From contig NZ_JADKRW010000003.1 of NCBI RefSeq assembly GCF_015350995.1, positions 427,013 through 491,012 of the forward strand: a stretch of DNA of 64,000 nt. The letters are read 5' to 3'. Position numbers and translations under genes: made by a program. The DNA is from Curtobacterium sp. VKM Ac-1393 (GTDB lineage: Bacteria; Actinomycetota; Actinomycetes; Actinomycetales; Microbacteriaceae). This document shows positions 16,856 through 24,626 of the stretch, piece after piece. The notes under the pieces are model-generated. The model worked only from the letters and a program-made list of their open reading frames with translations, ran no database searches and was not told the DNA's origin. Each line of letters begins with the position of its first letter. Positions within the stretch are counted from its first letter, which is position 1.

Positions 16856-17355
16856 GACGTCCCCCTCAGGCCCACCCCGGTCCGAACGCTGACTCTACCC
16901 GAAGCAGCGCCGAACCTTGTATTTTACACAACAGCGAGACTTCGAGGGTATCGGTGCGCTGCCAGGTACACCCGAGCCGTCCGCGGAAGCAGACATCGCG
17001 CGAGCTGAACTCGTCGGCACGTCGTTCCCGTCGACCCATTGACCACTGCGGCACACCACGGCGGCTCTCTCCCGAATGGAGGAGAGCCCCCGGTCCTGTG
17101 TTGCGTCCTCCGTGTGCGCGGTCCTCGACCCCGCCTCGAGGCCTACCGCGGTTCGCCGACAGGTCGCGTTGACGCCGGGCGACGGATCACAACACCGCGT
17201 CTCAGCACCACTCCCAGGAGCATCCGACGCTTGATATGTTGCCTTCCAGAAGACTGCTTCTGTAGGTTGATCCGCACGCGCGCAGAGTTCCCCGGCCCCA
17301 CAAGGGAGCGGGTCGCCATGATGCACGGCGCACTCGAGCGAACCGGAGGGAGAAA
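16856..17355. other. 500-base gap with gene relic and decayed terminator
   Basis: This gap separates the divergent copy 2 hydrolase and CPBP genes. It contains the 3' relic of a mesD-like gene (16944-17042) and, beyond it, a sequence parallel to that after mesD (compare 12678-12830 with 17043-17190), including a weakened terminator stem. An AT-rich patch at 16917-16930 (CTTGTATTTTACAC) may hold the hydrolase promoter. TTGCCT (17239-17244) and TAGGTT (17263-17268) with 18 bases between are a weak promoter candidate for the CPBP gene. I see no intact gene here. Confidence 0.6.
16944..17042 (+). pseudogene. mesD-like methionine synthase, 3' relic
   Basis: The last 32 codons and stop of a MetE-core-like gene are readable: GIGALPGTPEPSAEADIA then RAELVGTSFPSTH. 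They align with the end of MesD (LGALSAGADIVRAELVGAAVPAAR). The downstream DNA also aligns with the sequence after mesD through the terminator and about 100 bases further. Upstream of 16930 the similarity stops and no zinc-ligand region remains. It is a nonfunctional remnant, from an old duplication of the mesD 3' end or from a lost paralogue. Confidence 0.75.
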
Positions 17356-18309
17356 GTGTTGAGGAGCCCGCGGGGTGTCCACTGGAGCACGGTCGGCATG
17401 TTCGTCCTGCTGGCGTACGGTGCTCCGTGGGTGCTGCTCTGGCCAGCCATCCAGTTGAGCGCGGACCTCTCAGACCCAGCCGGGAACCCCGGTGCGTACA
17501 TCGCAACCGTGGCCATGATGTTCACACCAGGCCTGGCAGCGCTGCTGGTCGCGGTCACGCTCCAACGTCGCCGTGGAAAAGCGATTCTGGTTGAGCTTGG
17601 GCTGACAGGATTCTTCACGCGTCGAGGCTGGCGCTTCGCTCTCGCAGGCATCGCCGGTGCTGCTGTGCTGATCTCCGGCAGCTGGGGCCTCGGGATGCTG
17701 TTCGGGTGGGTGCAGCTCGACCCCGAACACTCCGTGGCGAAAGAACTCATCGTTCGAGTCACGGGCGAGCAACCGCCGATGCCGATGGCGCTCCTGGCGC
17801 TGCTGCAACTGCTGAACCTCCCGATCGGGATTGCCATCACCGCGATCGCTGCGACCGGCGAAGAAGTCGGTTGGCGCAGCTGGCTCCTCCCGAAACTGCT
17901 GCCGCTCGGCACTGGATGGGCGCTGTGCGTGAGCGGCGCGATCTGGGGTCTCTGGCACGCTCCCGCGATCCTGCTCGGCCTGAACTACGAGGAACGCAAT
18001 GCCCTCGGGATCATCATGATGATGATCGGCTGTGTCGGCGCGGGCGTGCTGATCGGCTGGCTCCGGCTTGCGAGTGGATCGCTTCTGCCCTGCGTGCTCG
18101 CCCATGCGGCACTCAACAGCTTCGCCTCGTACCAGTCCGTCCTCTTCCCGCCTTTCGACGATCGCCTTGTCGGGCCGCTCGCCATCACCGGATGGGTCGT
18201 CATGGCGCTCTTGATCGCGGCGTGCGTGTTGCGGGCAACTCGACTTCGCCAGCGACGCGGGTCGCAACTGGGCAGCCCCGAGGTCCGCAACACCGAGCTT
18301 TCCCAGTAG
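17356..18309 (+). CDS. CPBP family intramembrane glutamic endopeptidase
   Basis: This 317-residue membrane protein has a GTG start with GGAGGGAG four bases upstream. There are eight or so hydrophobic segments. The CPBP (CAAX protease/bacteriocin-processing) motifs are all present: EEVGWRSWLLPKL gives EExxxR, GLWHAPAILLG gives the FxxxH-type histidine with Trp in the first position, and LAHAALNSF gives HxxxN. Bacterial members cleave within membranes and are often linked to peptide maturation or self-immunity. It is a single gene between the mesD relic and a PRC-barrel gene; no substrate is obvious, though the small gene pair at 7.3-7.9 kb is in the same accessory region. Confidence 0.88.
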   Translation: MLRSPRGVHWSTVGMFVLLAYGAPWVLLWPAIQLSADLSDPAGNPGAYIATVAMMFTPGLAALLVAVTLQRRRGKAILVELGLTGFFTRRGWRFALAGIAGAAVLISGSWGLGMLFGWVQLDPEHSVAKELIVRVTGEQPPMPMALLALLQLLNLPIGIAITAIAATGEEVGWRSWLLPKLLPLGTGWALCVSGAIWGLWHAPAILLGLNYEERNALGIIMMMIGCVGAGVLIGWLRLASGSLLPCVLAHAALNSFASYQSVLFPPFDDRLVGPLAITGWVVMALLIAACVLRATRLRQRRGSQLGSPEVRNTELSQ

Positions 18310-18421
18310 CCGGCCGAACGCCCAAGGGACCTGACCGGACCACCGCGGCCTCGGACCCCGAAGGACAGGTCCTCACCCCGGCCTGGAGGACGGCGTCTGC
18401 GAAGCGTCAGACTCGAGGGCG

Positions 18422-18859
18422 TTGACTACGTTCATGATCACCAAGGGCGTCATCCACCAGGTCGAGAGTGCGACTGTCCGGGATCGCAACGGCGTATCAG
18501 TCGGCAAGGTCGTGCAGGTGTTCCCCTCCGACGAGGACGGCAGCGCGGCCTACGTCTGTGTCGCGACGGGACTGCTCGGGCGACACCAGGCGCTCGTCCC
18601 CGCCGACGACGCCACGTTCGACGGTACGGACGTGCACGTCGGGTACACGAAGGACGCGATCAAGGGCGCGCCGTCCCTCGGAGCCGGACGCACCTTGTCC
18701 CCCGCCGAGGCGAACGCCGTCCGCAAACACTTCGGGCTGTCCCGCACCGGCGCTGCAACCGGGGACATGGGCGACCCACACGAGAACCTCGACCAGGCCG
18801 GAACAGGTCTTGCCGGCGCAGACGACACCGAGGGCGCAGGGACGACCCCGCCGGCCTGA
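18422..18859 (+). CDS. PRC-barrel domain protein, copy 1
   Basis: The protein is 145 residues from a TTG, or 141 from the ATG at 18434; neither is ideally spaced from GAGGG. The N-terminal 80 residues form a PRC-barrel (VESATVRDRNGVSVGKVVQVF, then VATGLLGRHQALVPADDA), a small beta-barrel seen in RimM and in stress or photosynthetic-reaction-centre proteins. The C-terminus is a flexible acidic tail (GDMGDPHENLDQAG). It is closely similar along its whole length to the protein at 22973-23407, including the tail and even the DNA around the start (GCGTTGACTACG), so this is a recent duplication. Function is unknown. Confidence 0.83.
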   Translation: MTTFMITKGVIHQVESATVRDRNGVSVGKVVQVFPSDEDGSAAYVCVATGLLGRHQALVPADDATFDGTDVHVGYTKDAIKGAPSLGAGRTLSPAEANAVRKHFGLSRTGAATGDMGDPHENLDQAGTGLAGADDTEGAGTTPPA

Positions 18860-19273
18860 ACGTCACCGGAGTGAACGACGCCGAAACCGAGGCTTTCGCC
18901 CACGCCCAGCCAGGCAGTGGCCGGTCCTCTGGCTGGTGCGTGCTCCCTCGTTGATGCGCGCTCCTCTGAGCGTGGCCGACGCGGGTCTCTCGGAGGAGCA
19001 TTCCCGTCTTCGTCCGACCGGCTCCGCAGCCATCGCACACGCGCAGCACCGCGAAACTTCTGCTGCGAACGCCCACGGGGCCGCAGCGTGGTCACGTGTC
19101 ATGGGAAGTCACCCTCCGACACACATCGACACAACCCTTCTCGCGGGCATTCGGCGATGTCACAGTCTCGCGATGGCGCACATCTGGTCGGGCTGTCCGC
19201 CCACACCGGACGAATCGACACCACACGACACCACCACACGACAGGCAGCACCCCAGACCACGAAGGAGCCCTC
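18860..19273. other. 414-base gap upstream of SfnB-like gene
   Basis: It holds a block of about 95 bases (18954-19050) duplicated near 22316. The rest shows no convincing gene on either strand. AAGGAG at 19263-19268 is the ribosome site of the next gene. The many short ACACGACACC-type runs at 19215-19250 (CACACGACACCACCACACGAC) are simple-sequence-like. No riboswitch fold that I know is recognisable. Confidence 0.5.
18954..19050. repeat. duplicated intergenic block, copy 1
   Basis: Beginning at ATGCGCGCTCCTCTGAGCGT, this stretch matches 22316-22410 (ATGCGCGCCCCTCTGAGCGT) for about 95 bases with scattered changes. It lies 3' of the first PRC-barrel gene, whereas the second copy lies next to the broken lipoprotein gene upstream of the second PRC-barrel gene. 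Confidence 0.7.
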
Positions 19274-20509
19274 ATGACGATCAGCAACCAGACCGCCGGC
19301 CGCACGATCGACGAGCCCGCCGACGGCGAGCTCCTCGCCCGCTTCCGTCCGATCTTCGACCGCATCGCTGCCGGTGCCTCCGAGCGCGAACGCGACCACC
19401 GCCTCCCGTTCGACGAGATCCGCGAACTCGCCGCCGCGGGATTCGGCGCCGTCCGCGTCCCCGTCGCCCACGGCGGAGCCGGGGCGACCCTGCCCCAGCT
19501 GTTCCGCCTGCTGACCGAACTCGCCGCCGCTGACAGCAACATCCCGCAGGCGCTCCGCGGCCACTTCGCACTCGTGGAGGATCGGCTGGTCGCCCGGACC
19601 GGGGAACGCGAGGGGTGGTTGGACCGCTTCGGCCGAGGTGAGATCGCCGGCAACTCGTGGACCGAGGTCGGGTCGGTGCAGGTCGGCGACGTGCGCACGA
19701 AGGTGACTCCGCAGCCGGACGGCAGGTTCCGGATCATCGGACAGAAGTACTACTCGACGGGCAGCATCTTCGCCGACTGGATCGACACCTACGCCGAGCG
19801 CACGGACACCGGCGAGCGGGTCATCGCGATCGTCGACGCGCACCAGCCCGGGGTCACGCACACCGACGACTGGGACGGGTTCGGGCAGCGCACCACCGGC
19901 TCCGGCACCAGCACCTTCGACGACGCCGTCGTGCAGGCCGACGCGGTGATCCCCTTCGACGAGCGGTTCAAGTACCAGACGGCGTTCTACCAGGGGGTCC
20001 TGTTGAGCGTCCTCGCCGGGTCCGTCCTCGCCGCCGAACGGGAGATCGCGTTCGAGGTCCGGAACCGCACCCGCGTCTTCTCACACGGCAACGCCGATAC
20101 GTTCGCCGCCGACCCGCAGATCCTCCAGGTCGTCGGCGAGGTTTCTGCGGCCGGGTTCGCCGCCACTGCGATCGTCGACCGGGCCGCCGCAGCCCTGCAG
20201 CGTGCGTACGAGGGAGCCGGGCTCGACACCGCAGAGGACGAGCGCCGCAACGACCGCGCCGAACTCGCGACCGCGCAGGCGCAGGTGGCGCTGACCACGC
20301 TGGCGACGACGGCGACCTCGCACCTGTTCGACGCGCTCGCGGCGTCCGGGGTGAGCACGACGAAGAACCTCGACCGGCACTGGCGGAACGCCCGCACCGC
20401 GGGCAGCCACAACCCGTGGGTGTTCAAGGCGCGGATCATCGGTGACCATGCCGTCAACGGCACCGAACCGCCCCGCGTCTGGGCGATCGGTGCGACCCGC
20501 ACCTCGTGA
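19274..20509 (+). CDS. SfnB/DszC-like acyl-CoA dehydrogenase-fold monooxygenase
   Basis: The protein is 411 residues from the ATG at 19274 after AAGGAG. It has the acyl-CoA dehydrogenase fold: a helical N-terminal domain (LPFDEIRELAAAGFGAVRVPVAHGG), a central beta domain (GNSWTEVG, GQKYYSTGSIFADWI), and a C-terminal helical domain ending in LDRHWRNARTAGSHNP. The RHWRNART motif and lack of the acyl-CoA dehydrogenase catalytic Glu context point to the FMN-dependent SfnB/DszC/DmoA-type oxygenases used in sulfur scavenging from sulfones and sulfides. Such enzymes need reduced flavin from a separate reductase, not seen nearby. Position near mesXD suggests organosulfur use (inference). Confidence 0.82.
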   Translation: MTISNQTAGRTIDEPADGELLARFRPIFDRIAAGASERERDHRLPFDEIRELAAAGFGAVRVPVAHGGAGATLPQLFRLLTELAAADSNIPQALRGHFALVEDRLVARTGEREGWLDRFGRGEIAGNSWTEVGSVQVGDVRTKVTPQPDGRFRIIGQKYYSTGSIFADWIDTYAERTDTGERVIAIVDAHQPGVTHTDDWDGFGQRTTGSGTSTFDDAVVQADAVIPFDERFKYQTAFYQGVLLSVLAGSVLAAEREIAFEVRNRTRVFSHGNADTFAADPQILQVVGEVSAAGFAATAIVDRAAAALQRAYEGAGLDTAEDERRNDRAELATAQAQVALTTLATTATSHLFDALAASGVSTTKNLDRHWRNARTAGSHNPWVFKARIIGDHAVNGTEPPRVWAIGATRTS

Positions 20510-20627
20510 CGCCTGTCGAAGCCGTGACGGCGCCCGCCTGACCGCTGCTGCGATGCGCCTGCCCCACCGCCCGCCGTGCGCGTACAGTCCCTGGCAACGC
20601 CCGGCTGGCCGACGATCGGAGAACGCG

Positions 20628-21617
20628 ATGCGACTGCTCACGGGGACGACGCTGGTCGTTGCACTGGCAGCAGGTGCGCTGATCGGCCTGGCGCCGCCAG
20701 CGACCGCGGCCGGATCCGGGACGATCACCGTGCAGCTCGCAACGCCGGACGGCACCGCGATCCGGCTGGCGGACGTCGAACTCGCGGCGATCGGCACCGA
20801 CGTCGTCGTCGGGAACGCCACCACCGACGATGACGGCACCGCGACGTTCACCGGCATACCCGCACCGGACACCGTCACGGTGACGACGCGGCAACTCCCG
20901 CCGCACGGAACGGAGACCTACGCCCCCGGACTCCGCTCGGGCATCGCCGTCCGCGGCGGTTCGACGGTCGCGGTCACCGTGCCGCTCGTGATCGGTGCGA
21001 CGGTGCAGGGCGGTGTGGTCGGCCCCACGGGACCCGCCGCTGGGCGCATGATGTACGCCTGGAACGAGGACACCTCGCAGGTGTTCCGGACGACCTCGGA
21101 CAGCACGGGCCAGTACCGGTTCGTCGGGTTGAGCACCGGGAAGTACCGCATCGAGGCCTACGCCAGCGGAACGGCGTCGCCCGCCGTCTGGAAGACGCGG
21201 GTGTACCAGCAGCGAGGAACGCTCCCGGCTTCCCGAGTCACGTTGTCACGGCACTACGCACACAGCGACTACGACCTGGTCGTCTACGCCGCTTCGGCGT
21301 CCCGCACCCCGTCGGCGCAGCTGAGCGGCGCGACCATCACGGTGACGAACGCGACGACCGGGGCGTCGTTCTCGACCAGGTTCTCGACGTTGCTCGACAG
21401 CGAGCAGACGGCGCAGTTCCAGATCCCCTCCGGGCGGTACGTGGTGGAGCTCCGGACCGTCGCGACGACCACAACGACCGCGCAGGTGCTGTGGCTCGGA
21501 CGTCCGGGCGGCACGTACCGGTACGTGGCCGACCGGGCGCAGGCCGTCCCGGTGCAGGTCGTGTTCGGCGGGTTCAACGGTTGGGGTGGCGCGGTGCCGG
21601 AGACGGTGTCGCGCTGA
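20628..21617 (+). CDS. secreted protein with Ig-like/carboxypeptidase-regulatory repeats
   Basis: This 329-residue protein starts at ATG 20628; the frame upstream is shadow sequence. A signal peptide (MRLLTGTTLVVALAAGALIGL, cleavage near APPATAA) directs export. The mature protein is beta-rich and Thr/Val-rich, with at least two Ig-like or carboxypeptidase-regulatory-like modules recognisable from DGTATFTGIPAPDTVTV and STGQYRFVGLSTGKYRIEAY. No LPXTG anchor or catalytic motif is seen. It is likely a cell-surface or extracellular binding protein, substrate unknown. It is transcribed alone and ends before a bidirectional hairpin at 21724. Confidence 0.78.
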   Translation: MRLLTGTTLVVALAAGALIGLAPPATAAGSGTITVQLATPDGTAIRLADVELAAIGTDVVVGNATTDDDGTATFTGIPAPDTVTVTTRQLPPHGTETYAPGLRSGIAVRGGSTVAVTVPLVIGATVQGGVVGPTGPAAGRMMYAWNEDTSQVFRTTSDSTGQYRFVGLSTGKYRIEAYASGTASPAVWKTRVYQQRGTLPASRVTLSRHYAHSDYDLVVYAASASRTPSAQLSGATITVTNATTGASFSTRFSTLLDSEQTAQFQIPSGRYVVELRTVATTTTTAQVLWLGRPGGTYRYVADRAQAVPVQVVFGGFNGWGGAVPETVSR

Positions 21618-21723
21618 GTGGTCGGGCGCCGCCCTCGGGCGGTTCGGCCCCGGCACCATCCCCAGCAACGGACTGACCGGACGCAGTTGGCTGCGTGACC
21701 ACACGCGCTCGCGTGAGCAGCGA

Positions 21724-21767
21724 CGGACGGGAGGCGCGGTGCCAGCTGACACCGGGCCTCCTGTCCG
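21724..21767. terminator. bidirectional hairpin, GGAGGCGCGG family
   Basis: CGGACGGGAGGCGCGGTG pairs with CACCGGGCCTCCTGTCCG with two mismatches and a 9-10 base loop. It separates the convergent genes ending at 21617 and 21808. Confidence 0.7.
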
Positions 21768-21807
21768 GAACACGGTCGCGGACACGCGACGGTGGCGTCG
21801 CCACCTT

Positions 21808-22272
21808 CTACACGTCGGCGATGAGACGGAGCGTGTCGCCGTCCGGGACCGTCTGGTGTTCGACGTAGTGCATGAACACCGGCGCCGCCTGGTCGGCTGT
21901 GAACAGCTCGGCCGGGTGCCGGGGCTCGTGCGCAGCCTGCACGTCGATGGTCTCGGTGAGCGGTTTCGACAGGTCGTGGTCACGGCCGACGATGGAGAAG
22001 CGGTACTCGCCGTCGTCCTCGCGGCGGCGCAGCTCGACGCTCATCTTCTCCGCGGTGCCGCCGGCCTGCAGGTACGAGTTGCCGTACTCGTCGATGACCG
22101 CCTGCGGGCCGGCGCGCCAGGTCTGATCGTCGATCGGCGCGGAGAAGACGAGCCAGGCGAAGTGGTCGTCGTTGTCGAGGAGGCCGAGGCTGCGTCGTAC
22201 CTGGTCCGGGAGCGGGCGGAACGTGTTGTTCAGCACACTGCTCACTGACCCGTTGGACTTCATGATGATCAA
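21808..22272 (-). CDS. hypothetical protein
   Basis: This is a 154-residue soluble protein from a TTG at 22272 (GGAG nine bases upstream); the ATG at 22263 is an alternative. It has no signal peptide or membrane segment. The sequence has a globular composition, with two stretches suggestive of a small alpha/beta domain (HFAWLVFSAPIDDQTW and EYRFSIVGRDHD), and ends HYVEHQTVPDGDTLRLIADV. I do not recognise the family. It is convergent with the secreted protein gene and upstream of nothing on its strand, so it is probably transcribed alone. Confidence 0.6.
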   Translation of the reverse strand: MIIMKSNGSVSSVLNNTFRPLPDQVRRSLGLLDNDDHFAWLVFSAPIDDQTWRAGPQAVIDEYGNSYLQAGGTAEKMSVELRRREDDGEYRFSIVGRDHDLSKPLTETIDVQAAHEPRHPAELFTADQAAPVFMHYVEHQTVPDGDTLRLIADV

Positions 22273-22315
22273 GGCGGGCTACTCCACGTGCTCGTCGGCG
22301 ACCGAGGCGATCGTC

Positions 22316-22410
22316 ATGCGCGCCCCTCTGAGCGTGGCACACGCGGGTTCGTCGGAGGATCACGCCCGCCCTCGCCCAACGTTGACTCCCCAGCCATCAC
22401 GTGCGCGAGG
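22316..22410. repeat. duplicated intergenic block, copy 2
   Basis: This is homologous to 18954-19050 over about 95 bases. It lies directly beside the 3' end of the broken lipoprotein gene (22420). A TTG/ATG frame runs across it but reads into antisense of the pseudogene and is not credible as a protein. Confidence 0.65.
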
Positions 22411-22419
22411 CAGAACTCC

Positions 22420-22862
22420 TCAGTTCAGGCTGTCGCGGCTCATCTCGTCGAGGTTGTCCGGAACGCACTTCGAACTGCTGTCGATCGTGTACCCCCGGGG
22501 ATCGGATCCTCTCCACCGGTCTGGTACCGCTCGGTCGTGACCCCGAGCTTCTTCCAGTGACGTTCCACTGCTGCGACGTCAGCCTTCGGATCGGCGCTCG
22601 CAGAGCGAACCATGGCGTCGACGTACGAGATGCCTCCCCCACCCAGGCTGCGACTGCACTTCCCGAGCAGCGGACCGTCACTGGCTTCCCAGCCGTCACC
22701 CACCGCGTCGGTCGACCCCTCGACGAACGTGACGACTGACTGCCTTGCTTCTGCGGTGTTCATCCCGGACCCTTCGCTGCAACCAGTGAAAACGGCGACA
22801 GCGAGCAGCGCTGCCCCCGCAGCCCGGAGAACGATCGCAGCCTTCCGCCGAGTGGGCTTCAT
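22420..22862 (-). pseudogene. orphan partner lipoprotein, broken by internal deletion
   Basis: The first 115 codons closely match the copy 2 lipoprotein (14425-14922): same basic start, lipobox VFTGC, SEGSGMNT, RQSVVTFVEGS, HWKKLG and YQTGGEDPIP. At 22500-22503 the frame breaks: about 55 bases corresponding to LGVRGRGGPVSSSDFRA are missing, and the true C-terminus (DPRGYTIDSSSKCVPDN, ending SRDSLN and stop at 22420) continues in another frame. The missing segment is the most conserved motif of the family. No hydrolase gene accompanies it, so it is both orphaned and inactive. Confidence 0.88.
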
Positions 22863-22972
22863 GCGGGAGGTCCTTCCATATCACTGCGCGTCAGCAACCT
22901 CTCCACGATCTTCCCGTGAAGCGCTCGGGCTCGCTTCGCGGTCGCTGACACAAGCGGGTCAGGCCAGGAGCG

Positions 22973-23407
22973 TTGACTACGCCCATGATCACCAAGAGCA
23001 TGATCCACGAGGTCGAGAACGCGACCGTCCGAGACCGCGACGGCGCCTCGGTCGGCAAGGTCGCGCAGGTGTTCCCCGCCGAGGACGGCAGCGCTGCGTT
23101 CGTCAGCGTCGCGACAGGACTCTTCGGGGGTCACACCGCGCTCGTCCCCGTCGAGGACGCCACGTTCGACGGCAAGGACCTGCACGTCGGGTACGCCAAG
23201 AGTGCGATCAAAGGCGCACCGTCCGCAGGAGTCGGGAACACCCTGTCCGTCACCGAGGCGAACGCCGTCCGCGGGCACTTCGGGCTGTCCCCTGCCGGCA
23301 AGGCCACCGGCGACATGGGCGACCCGCACGAGAACCTCGACCAGGCCGGTACCGGTCCGTCGGGCGCGGACGACACCGAGGGCGCAGGCACGACGCCGCC
23401 TGCGTGA
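22973..23407 (+). CDS. PRC-barrel domain protein, copy 2
   Basis: The protein is 144 residues from TTG 22973 (AGGAG only two bases before) or 140 from ATG 22985. It is very similar to the 18422-18859 protein: MITKSMIHEVENATVRDRDG, VATGLFGGHTALVPVEDA, then GHFGLSPAGKATGDMGDPHE and the same acidic tail. A PRC-barrel core of about 80 residues is followed by a disordered tail. It is divergent from the broken lipoprotein gene. Substitutions are mostly conservative, so both copies look to be under selection. Role unknown; stress-related PRC-barrel proteins are common in actinobacteria. Confidence 0.83.
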   Translation: MTTPMITKSMIHEVENATVRDRDGASVGKVAQVFPAEDGSAAFVSVATGLFGGHTALVPVEDATFDGKDLHVGYAKSAIKGAPSAGVGNTLSVTEANAVRGHFGLSPAGKATGDMGDPHENLDQAGTGPSGADDTEGAGTTPPA

Positions 23408-23491
23408 GCTGAGCTGAGCAGCCGTCGCTCGACGTCGTCTCGCTGGAGGCACGGCGGCGGTTGACCCCCAAGACCCGCCCTGGCAATGTGG

Positions 23492-24100
23492 TCAACGCTC
23501 CCGGACGGGATCGCTCCGCGCCGGAGCATCACGCGCCCAGAAGGCCTCGCTGTACACGCCGAGCGAGTACTGCCCGTTCGGCCGGACGATCCAGGTCACC
23601 CCGGCCCGGACCTCGTGGTCCGTCCCGACCTTCGCGCTGCGCGACCGCCATCCTTCTTCATCGAAGTAGCGCTGCCTCGGTTTGAGGTTCTGCTCCGCGC
23701 CGGTCGCGCCGTCGGGTCCGATGATGCGGACGCCTCGGAAGGAGTAGGAGTTCTCCTTGGTCGCGCCGTCCGGTGCCTCGCCGAACGCGGCGTCGCCGGC
23801 CGGCAGCGGGCGGACGTCTCCACCGTTCCAGTACCAGGCGCCGTCCGAGATCTGCTGCTGCGCGGCGGCGAGGACCGCCTGCCCGTGCTCGTACCGCTCG
23901 CCGGCCGAGTCAAACTCGTCCTTCAACGACAGATTCGCGACCTGTGCCTGCGTCTTGCCGGCCGCGTCTCGTGTGTCCTCTCCGGTCACGTCGTCTCCTC
24001 TGCCGGCGCCGCCCGAGGCGCATCCGGTCGTCGCGAGCTCCACGGCCGCGAGCATGGTCACGACGGCGCCGCACGGACGTGTGCGGGTCAGGACGGTCAT
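23492..24100 (-). CDS. putative lipoprotein, unknown family
   Basis: The protein is 202 residues from ATG 24100. A short basic start, a hydrophobic helix and ELATTGCAS give a signal peptide with a weak lipobox (Thr instead of a large aliphatic at -3). The mature part begins with a Gly/Asp linker and a Lys/Gln-rich helix, and then has a beta-rich domain with several aromatic motifs (GAWYWNGGDVRPLPAGD, ENSYSFRGVRIIGPDG, RYFDEEGWRSR) ending GVTWIVRPNGQYSLGVYSE. The family is not recognised. It follows another lipoprotein gene on the same strand after 88 bases and is probably part of that unit. Confidence 0.65.
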   Translation of the reverse strand: MTVLTRTRPCGAVVTMLAAVELATTGCASGGAGRGDDVTGEDTRDAAGKTQAQVANLSLKDEFDSAGERYEHGQAVLAAAQQQISDGAWYWNGGDVRPLPAGDAAFGEAPDGATKENSYSFRGVRIIGPDGATGAEQNLKPRQRYFDEEGWRSRSAKVGTDHEVRAGVTWIVRPNGQYSLGVYSEAFWARDAPARSDPVRER

Positions 24101-24188
24101 GGCCCCATTTTCCCGTCTGCGACGATCTGCGCGAGCGAGTCGAGTGCTTCGGGACAGTGACCGGACGGGCTGCGTGAGAGGCTTCCGG

Positions 24189-24626
24189 TCAGTCCGATGA
24201 CGAACGGACGAAGAGGTAGTCGGGACGCGGCACATCGAGTGATCCGACGTAGAAACCGAGTCCGCCGTTGGTCGAGTAACCCTGGCGCACGAAGCGGTCA
24301 TCGAAGTAGAACCGAATGCCGGTCGAGTCCCCGTCGGCCACCTTCCAGCGTCCGGAGAAGCTCGCCGAGTCCCCGCCGCCCGCGCAGCCCGGAGGGCTCG
24401 TCGCAGCGTTCCGGGTCCGGCACGCGAGGTCGATCGAGATGTTGCGCGCCGTGTACGTTCGATCCGCCGACACGGTGAACTCCGCCGCTCCGTCGCCGTC
24501 CGCACCCTCGAGCACCCAAGTGCCGGCGTAGTCCTGCGGCTCGGGCTGTGCCGTGACGGCGCAACCGGTCAACAACATCGCCAGCACCGCGATCGAGGTC
24601 GCGACGCCCGCCAGGTGTCTAGTCAC
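24189..24626 (-). CDS. putative lipoprotein
   Basis: This 145-residue protein starts at a GTG that overlaps the TGA of the upstream frame (GTGA) and has GGAGAAGG seven bases before. The N-terminus (TRHLAGVATSIAVLAML) with lipobox LLTGC marks a lipoprotein. The mature domain reads YAGTWVLEG, FTVSADRTYTARN, a CRTRNAATSPPGC pair of cysteines, FSGRWKVADGD and GIRFYF, which suggests a small lipocalin-like or beta-barrel fold of the type that measures out a residual fit (GTW..G....F). No named family is certain. It is co-transcribed with the damaged gene upstream. Confidence 0.68.
   Translation of the reverse strand: MTRHLAGVATSIAVLAMLLTGCAVTAQPEPQDYAGTWVLEGADGDGAAEFTVSADRTYTARNISIDLACRTRNAATSPPGCAGGGDSASFSGRWKVADGDSTGIRFYFDDRFVRQGYSTNGGLGFYVGSLDVPRPDYLFVRSSSD

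Noticed and set aside
18917..19273. N-terminal extension of the SfnB-like protein to 18917
   Set aside because: The extension is low-complexity and overlaps the duplicated noncoding block; AAGGAG stands before the ATG at 19274.
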